IMG/VR virus record: IMGVR_UViG_3300031753_000012
Span: 1 to 44,394 of that record
Reading direction: 5' to 3' (one strand)
DNA length: 44,394 bases
Origin: a virus
Each line of letters begins with the position of its first letter. Positions within the stretch are counted from its first letter, which is position 1. Both the position numbers and the translations under genes were made by a program. The notes under the pieces are model-generated. The model was not told the origin of the DNA. It made no database searches and saw only the letters and a list, made by a program, of their open reading frames with translations. Below, one piece after another: positions 39,847 through 44,394 of this stretch.

Positions 39847-40051
39847 TCAGTTCCCTGGTCCAGTTCCAGGCAAGAATCCGCCGCTGACCGAAGTCAACGT
39901 ACCGCGCGGAAACTGAGCGTATGTGGAGTCAGTCGTTGAAGATCACGTAAGCGGACGGATGCGTATTGTCCGTAACCGAAGCATTATCGTAGACGCATAC
40001 GCCCGTACGCCCCGTACCCGTTTGAACTTGTGTTCCTGCTGAGATAGCCAA
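39847..40051 (-). pseudogene. Small capsid-region gene split by +1 frameshift
   Basis: TTG at 40051 after GGAGG starts a 40-codon ORF (MAISAGTQVQTGTG ... YVIFND) ending at TGA 39929-39931. The +1 frame continues straight on as 'DSTYAQFPRGTLTSVSGGFL-PGTGPGN' to TGA 39847-39849 with no start of its own. The joined protein of about 67 residues reads naturally across the junction AAC-GAC-TGA-C. It may be an inserted T or a +1 frameshift. Function unknown. Confidence 0.5.
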
Positions 40052-40071
40052 AGTATCCTCCGATCTGTTTT

Positions 40072-40109
40072 AAAATCGGGAGAGCGGGACATCTCGGAAC
40101 CGCTCTCCC
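40072..40109 (-). terminator. Rho-independent-like terminator after capsid gene
   Basis: GGGAGAGCGG (40078-40087) pairs perfectly with CCGCTCTCCC (40100-40109) around 12 bases. On the minus strand the stem is followed by GATTTTAAAAC. It lies 42 bases downstream of the capsid stop and may be a partial terminator that keeps capsid mRNA levels high. The T-run is only four bases. Confidence 0.62.
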
Positions 40110-40151
40110 AGCTTCATTGGCCGAAGCAACTCAAGGCAACCGGGAGTAGAC

Positions 40152-42065
40152 CTATACCGTTGCTTGCGCCTTCATCAATACTCGGTCGAAGAGCTTGCGG
40201 AACGCTCTCTTCAACAGTCCGTGTCGAGCTACCACCGGAGCTAGACGCTTGCCGTATAGCGAGTACAAAGCACAGACTCGGCTTCCGATCCACGTCTTAG
40301 CATACGTGTTGTACAGCCAATCGCGCACTGCATTGACCCGAGGACCAGTGTAGAAGTCTTCGTCGAACACTACTGCAGCGATCCAGCACGACGGCGCCAC
40401 AAATGGTCCGACACCCGTACGGATAGCGGTGATCCACGGCATGTAGTGCGCCAGCACTTCATGGATATAAGTACCGAACGTCCATTGACGCGTGGTCACC
40501 GGCCATTCGATGGCGTAGTAGTCGCGCTGTAGCAGGAAGGTGCGTACTGCCGGAACACGGCTATGTGGGTATGGGTTGGTGTTAATGTCGTACATCAGGG
40601 TACCAGACGGGAACATGGGATGCAGCCGAATTGGAATTGCGTCGCCGCCCGACTGGTTGATGCTGTATTTCGACTTGTAAGCCGTCACTAAGAACCCGCC
40701 AAGCAGTCCTCCCTGGTCATCTCTTGTGTACTGGAAGATGTAGGAATTCTGCCCAGTCGAGCTGAAGATAACCGCCGACTCCAGCGCGGCACGCACGTCA
40801 GCCGAGACCCAGATGGCATCTGGCTGCGCCTGATAGTTGTTCCACAGCGTCTGCAGATCGCTTTCGATCTCAGCCACCTGCCCATTGCCCGCTGGAGTAA
40901 AAGAGCCTCCGCCCATGTCGGTCCACAGACCGTTGAGGAACGAGTAAGTGCCCAATCCGTCGAAGTCAGTCGGCTGGAATGAGTTATCCGTACTCAAACC
41001 AGCAGCTGCTCCCGTCTGCGTACCTGCTGCTACATTGGTGATGGTGTAGTTGGGATTGTTCGTAATTGCTCCCAACTTCACGTTCGCCGCAGTGGCCGCC
41101 ACGTTGACGCCCCAGAACCAAGCGTATGCCACTGCGCCCTTCATGGCAGGAATGGAAACCTTGACTGTCTGAGCCGTCGCGTTGGTGGAAAGCCCTGTCG
41201 TTACATTGCTGATTGCTGACAGTCCGCAAGCCACATTGGTCTGAGAACCGTCTGCATTGGTGCGCGTGTAGGAAGTAGTTAACCCACCTACAACGGTCGG
41301 AGGAGCCGCATAGCCAGCCTGTCCGCCCGGATTGACGCCCATGCCGGTTATAGCTACGACTGCCACAACCACGTTAGCAGACGCGCCGAGCGGTCCAGTC
41401 GCAACTGGCGTAGCCAGCGCTGCCGTGACGTTCGGAGCTTGACCGAGAGCGAAGCCGAGATTACCTGCGGCCGTTCCCGAATTGCCCCACAGAGTGATCA
41501 TCTCTTCCTGCAATCTCAGTCGCGCAAGATTGCGGAAGTGTTCGTCCGCCAGGTTGTCTGTGTAGCCTTCACCAGCCCACTGCGCCGTGAAGGTCTCGCC
41601 GCCTTCCATGCCCAGCTCTTTATACGTAGCTAGGTAATCGGCTTCGTTCGGCGTAGCCGTCGGACCGCGCTGCCCTTCCTGCACGCCGGCATATACAAAT
41701 GTGCTGTTCGGATTGCGCGTAGCCTTCCAATGCGCTGCCGTGCCTACGCCCGCGTTCACCTTGCCTTGCTTTCCGATCATCTGGATGAACGGAGTGAGCA
41801 ACGGGAATATGAAGTAGGCGGGTCCACGCAGATCGAAGAAATTGAATCCAGTACTGGTTGTGAGACCGGCTTTGATAAGTGCCCGGCCAGCGGCTTTAAC
41901 CAAGGGATGCTCGGGCGACCACTGCTTCATTTCCACGTCGCCGCCGAACTCCTTGGGCATAGCACGCTTCATCAGCGCCTTGAGTTCCGGAGAATTGGAC
42001 GCCTTCTTCATCCGATTCCGGGAATCACTGGCACCGTATGCGTACAGCTCTTGTCCGATTTTCAT
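40152..42065 (-). CDS. Major capsid protein (HK97-type) with inserted domain and CFI-box-like C-terminus
   Basis: A 637-residue protein. The capsid core spans about residues 1-215 and 365-550: 'KQGKVNAGVGTAAHWKAT', 'EEMITLWGNSGTAAG', 'DLQTLWNNYQAQPDAIWVSA', 'SGTLMYDINTNPYP', 'TTRQWTFGTYIHEVLA'. A Thr/Ala/Gly-rich beta insert (about 218-365) resembles an Ig-like decoration domain. Residues 560-637 ('CWIAAVVFDEDF', 'VNAVRDWLYNTY', 'IGSRVCALYSLYGKRLAP') resemble the CFI-box-CTERM domain found at the ends of bacterial proteins, here added to the capsid. Follows scaffold and protease genes. Confidence 0.87.
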   Translation of the reverse strand: MKIGQELYAYGASDSRNRMKKASNSPELKALMKRAMPKEFGGDVEMKQWSPEHPLVKAAGRALIKAGLTTSTGFNFFDLRGPAYFIFPLLTPFIQMIGKQGKVNAGVGTAAHWKATRNPNSTFVYAGVQEGQRGPTATPNEADYLATYKELGMEGGETFTAQWAGEGYTDNLADEHFRNLARLRLQEEMITLWGNSGTAAGNLGFALGQAPNVTAALATPVATGPLGASANVVVAVVAITGMGVNPGGQAGYAAPPTVVGGLTTSYTRTNADGSQTNVACGLSAISNVTTGLSTNATAQTVKVSIPAMKGAVAYAWFWGVNVAATAANVKLGAITNNPNYTITNVAAGTQTGAAAGLSTDNSFQPTDFDGLGTYSFLNGLWTDMGGGSFTPAGNGQVAEIESDLQTLWNNYQAQPDAIWVSADVRAALESAVIFSSTGQNSYIFQYTRDDQGGLLGGFLVTAYKSKYSINQSGGDAIPIRLHPMFPSGTLMYDINTNPYPHSRVPAVRTFLLQRDYYAIEWPVTTRQWTFGTYIHEVLAHYMPWITAIRTGVGPFVAPSCWIAAVVFDEDFYTGPRVNAVRDWLYNTYAKTWIGSRVCALYSLYGKRLAPVVARHGLLKRAFRKLFDRVLMKAQATV

Positions 42066-42149
42066 GATTCTTTTTGCTCCTAGACTCGAAGTCTCGAATT
42101 TCTCTCTGAAACCCCGCTGCGACCAGGAGCAGGTGGGTACTGCGTGAAC

Positions 42150-42821
42150 TTACTCCCCGAATACGGATGCCAACTCAGGCGAAACTGTTTCCGTCTGAAT
42201 CTGCTGGCCGGGACGTGGAACGAGAGCTGCGGAACCTCCTGTCGGAATATCGGGCAATACGCCGCGCACTAAGCTCGGAATCGTCTTGTCGCCCAGCGCC
42301 TGATTAACTCGCTCCAGCACGATCTGCTGAATCTTCTCAGCCACTTTCGGATCGCTATCAAGAGACTCCAGAGCTTTGGCAATCAAAGCATTGATCGTGG
42401 TATCAATGGTCTTCGATACCCCATTGCCGGGAGCTGCATCAGCCGGAGGAGCCGCACCAGCTGCGGCAGCTGGAGGCGCGGTAGCTGCAGGAGGTTGAGC
42501 ACCCGCTACCTTATCGGCGTTGTAAGTGTCCGCCATCGTCTGATTATCCTCGGCGTGCGCCTTATGCAACTTGTGCAGTTCCAAGTGGTGGGCTGCCTTG
42601 GCCGTGTGATGCTCGGCTGCTTTGCCCATGTACGCCTTCATCTCGTGCCCATCATCCATGGCGTCATGCTTCCCTTTAGAGAATGCCGCCATCTCGGAGT
42701 GGTGTTTGTGGAGCGCCTCGTGGTGAGCCGCCGCAGCCTTGTGGAACGCAGCAGCCTTACCGAAATGCCCGCCTAGGCCACCTGCCGCCTTGGTCAGGTC
42801 TTCCAGTGTAAGTACTTTCAT
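42150..42821 (-). CDS. His-rich scaffold-like protein
   Basis: A 223-residue protein from ATG 42821 (GGAAAGGAAG upstream; TTG 42857 is a longer option). Residues 15-95 are a His/Ala/Lys-rich helix with many HH and LHK-x-H repeats; a Pro/Ala linker (about 106-133) follows, then a helical C-terminal part. The slot between protease and capsid genes is that of the scaffold or a capsid chaperone. Confidence 0.6.
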   Translation of the reverse strand: MKVLTLEDLTKAAGGLGGHFGKAAAFHKAAAAHHEALHKHHSEMAAFSKGKHDAMDDGHEMKAYMGKAAEHHTAKAAHHLELHKLHKAHAEDNQTMADTYNADKVAGAQPPAATAPPAAAAGAAPPADAAPGNGVSKTIDTTINALIAKALESLDSDPKVAEKIQQIVLERVNQALGDKTIPSLVRGVLPDIPTGGSAALVPRPGQQIQTETVSPELASVFGE

Positions 42822-42862
42822 ATGCTGTACTTCCTTTCCCACCAAGTAAGGTGGCAATCGAT

Positions 42863-44386
42863 TTACAAACTTGATACGGGGGACGCCGCTACTTCTGCAG
42901 CCATACCAGCGCCCGTTTCACTAGCCTTAAGCCGCATTGTAATTTCTTCTCGCATTTCGTCAGTTTCTTCTTTGACCATAGCAAGTAGCGTATCCATAAG
43001 GCCATTCACATTCTCTGCGACCATCTCAGGAAGAGGCGAATCTGCGTCTCCTTCCCATTGCTGCTCGTTGGCGACAGCGTATACCAAGTAGCCTACTGAC
43101 TCCACGCATTGAGCAAGACGAGAAACTTCGTACATGCCCTTTTGCAATCGGCCCAAATCATCGTCCAACGCCAATACATGCGGACGCGGTTGTAATTTAG
43201 CCAAAGCACTGGCTACGGAACCATGAATTCGGTTCACCTGTATTCTAGCCGCCGTGCGCAACAACTTATGGATGCGGCTAATCAACGCCTTCTCGTCCGA
43301 CACGTCGATGCCATGCTGCTTGGCTGCGCTCACTATGCGCTGGTATACCTTGGAGCGCTCGCCCGATGGAATACCTTGAGTCTGATTGAACCGAGATAGA
43401 GCATTGCGGATGTGGGACTTAGTCTTCGCATCGGTGGAAAACTTGATGGGCAGCTTCCAGGTGGAGGTGTCATTCGCGTCGCCAACGTATGCAAATGCGG
43501 ATGAAGGCAAATCCTCACCTGCCACACGCTTAGTCTTGCCGCCTTTAGCAACCGGAACGTTCGTTCGGCTCGTGATCGCCTTGTCAATTAGCACACTCAA
43601 CCGAGTCAACGGGACCGTAACTGCCTCCTCCGTCTTCTTGAACTTGCGCAACTCGACCGACCCGTCCAATTTCACATAGGTAAAGTGGGCCACGCCCAGA
43701 CACGGATTATCAACCACTGAGACTTCGGATGGATTCGCTACATAGCGTGTACAACCCTTGTATACCGGGTCTGGCTCTTCACTGACCTTACTCCCACCTT
43801 GGCTGAATCCGGTATATACTCCCTCATCAATCTTGTGCCAGGCGTCGTCATCCACCACTTTGAATCCCATGAAAATCTCTTTATCCTGATCGCGGAATTC
43901 GAAGCCGATGCCCTTGCCTACGGCACTAAGCTGGTGCATTTCACGCAACGGGAAGAAGTTCTTGCCGTCCGTCGCCTTCGCCATTTCGTCAATCACGGCC
44001 TTGTAATAGGGCTTGGACTTCTCGTAGTCGCAAACTTCGTCCTCCTTGTCGGGCACTTCGGCGGTAACAATGCCCCACACCTCACGCTTAGCCGCGTCCA
44101 CCTTAATAAACGGAATGAACTTGGAGTATCGACCCTTCTGAGCCTTAAGCGTACCGTCGCCGCCCGTCACTTCGACTGGCTTAGTTTCGAACTGGTCGCA
44201 CCACCCACCCGGCGACACAATCTTTTGACCTCGCGCATCCTTGGGCACATTCGGGTCACGCTTAACTTGATCGTTCAAGCAGCGGTTGCCTGCCGGATCG
44301 AAGTATAGGCAATTGCGGCAAGATTCGGCGGCGACAGAAGCTTGAGCGGTATAGTGTACATCGGTCGATCCAATATTGGCCTTCAT
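42863..44386 (-). CDS. XkdF-like prohead protease with N-terminal Cys cluster
   Basis: A 507-residue protein. Residues 23-63 hold C23-x2-C26-x9-C36 and C63, a likely metal or Fe-S knuckle. The XkdF protease domain follows: H151 in 'REMHQLSAVGKG' and S195 in 'VYTGFSQGG' are the probable catalytic pair. Residues about 290-375 ('SHIRNALSRFNQTQGI', 'RIVSAAKQHGIDV') match a conserved add-on domain, and a helical tail (about 400-507) may act as internal scaffold. It cuts the head proteins during maturation. Confidence 0.82.
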   Translation of the reverse strand: MKANIGSTDVHYTAQASVAAESCRNCLYFDPAGNRCLNDQVKRDPNVPKDARGQKIVSPGGWCDQFETKPVEVTGGDGTLKAQKGRYSKFIPFIKVDAAKREVWGIVTAEVPDKEDEVCDYEKSKPYYKAVIDEMAKATDGKNFFPLREMHQLSAVGKGIGFEFRDQDKEIFMGFKVVDDDAWHKIDEGVYTGFSQGGSKVSEEPDPVYKGCTRYVANPSEVSVVDNPCLGVAHFTYVKLDGSVELRKFKKTEEAVTVPLTRLSVLIDKAITSRTNVPVAKGGKTKRVAGEDLPSSAFAYVGDANDTSTWKLPIKFSTDAKTKSHIRNALSRFNQTQGIPSGERSKVYQRIVSAAKQHGIDVSDEKALISRIHKLLRTAARIQVNRIHGSVASALAKLQPRPHVLALDDDLGRLQKGMYEVSRLAQCVESVGYLVYAVANEQQWEGDADSPLPEMVAENVNGLMDTLLAMVKEETDEMREEITMRLKASETGAGMAAEVAASPVSSL

Positions 44387-44394
44387 GTTAGCTC

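Noticed and set aside
1-44394. CRISPR array, insertion sequence, integrase or lysogeny repressor.
   Set aside because: No spaced direct repeats of the right size, no transposase or recombinase motifs and no CI/Cro-like gene were found. The only HTH protein seen is the LuxR-type one.
42863-44394. Portal or terminase genes at the right end.
   Set aside because: The last gene is the protease. Portal and terminase are expected upstream in the late operon, beyond 44394, but nothing of them is visible.

Overview
The window is about 44 kb of a tailed double-stranded DNA phage genome (or a prophage-like or metagenomic contig) with a long non-contractile, siphovirus-type tail. Evidence for this is a complete head-to-tail run of genes: XkdF-like prohead protease, His-rich scaffold-like protein, HK97-type capsid protein, connector, gp10-like neck protein, tail terminator, major tail protein, G/GT tail chaperones with a -1 frameshift, a 937-residue tape measure, and the tail-tip order DUF2460, DUF2163, NlpC/P60, large hub known from gene transfer agents. 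Terminase and portal are not present and probably lie beyond the right edge. I see no integrase or lysogeny repressor. A Tat-type lipoprotein signal, secreted proteins and a c-type cytochrome suggest a diderm host able to assemble periplasmic cytochrome c. An acidobacterial or proteobacterial host is a guess only.

Layout. Positions 1-346 (minus) hold the start of a PrimPol-type primase running off the left edge. A divergent promoter region follows. From 480 to 15670 (plus) there is one dense early operon in which most genes overlap by 1-4 bases. It encodes a SNF2 helicase, a DUF1599 protein, a dUTPase-like protein, a SLOG protein, two thymidylate-synthase-fold proteins, a dCMP deaminase, a uracil-DNA-glycosylase/DNA polymerase I fusion, a RecB/Cas4-like nuclease, a Sak4-like ATPase, an SSB-like protein, a VRR-NUC nuclease and many small Cys/His proteins. 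Its most surprising member is a di-haem cytochrome c of the DUF1111/DHOR type. Positions 15671-15824 separate the two convergent transcription units and hold a long folded element. From 15825 to 44386 (minus) lies the late operon, read right to left: head genes, a glycosyltransferase/methyltransferase cassette, neck and tail genes, tail-fibre-like genes, a LuxR-type regulator, a lysis cassette, and finally secreted or accessory genes.

How the genes work together. The early genes provide replication and recombination. The combination of dCMP deaminase, dUTPase-like, ThyA-superfamily and DUF1599 genes with a UDG-polymerase suggests control of the dUMP/dTMP pool and possibly a modified thymine in phage DNA. 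The late genes build, decorate and release the virion. Unusual points are the cytochrome, a CFI-box-like domain at the end of the capsid protein, a gene broken at an (AG)7 tract, two genes that seem to start at ATC, a second frameshifted small gene, an Ig-like insert shared by the connector and the major tail protein, and several strong RNA-type hairpins in otherwise empty spacers.
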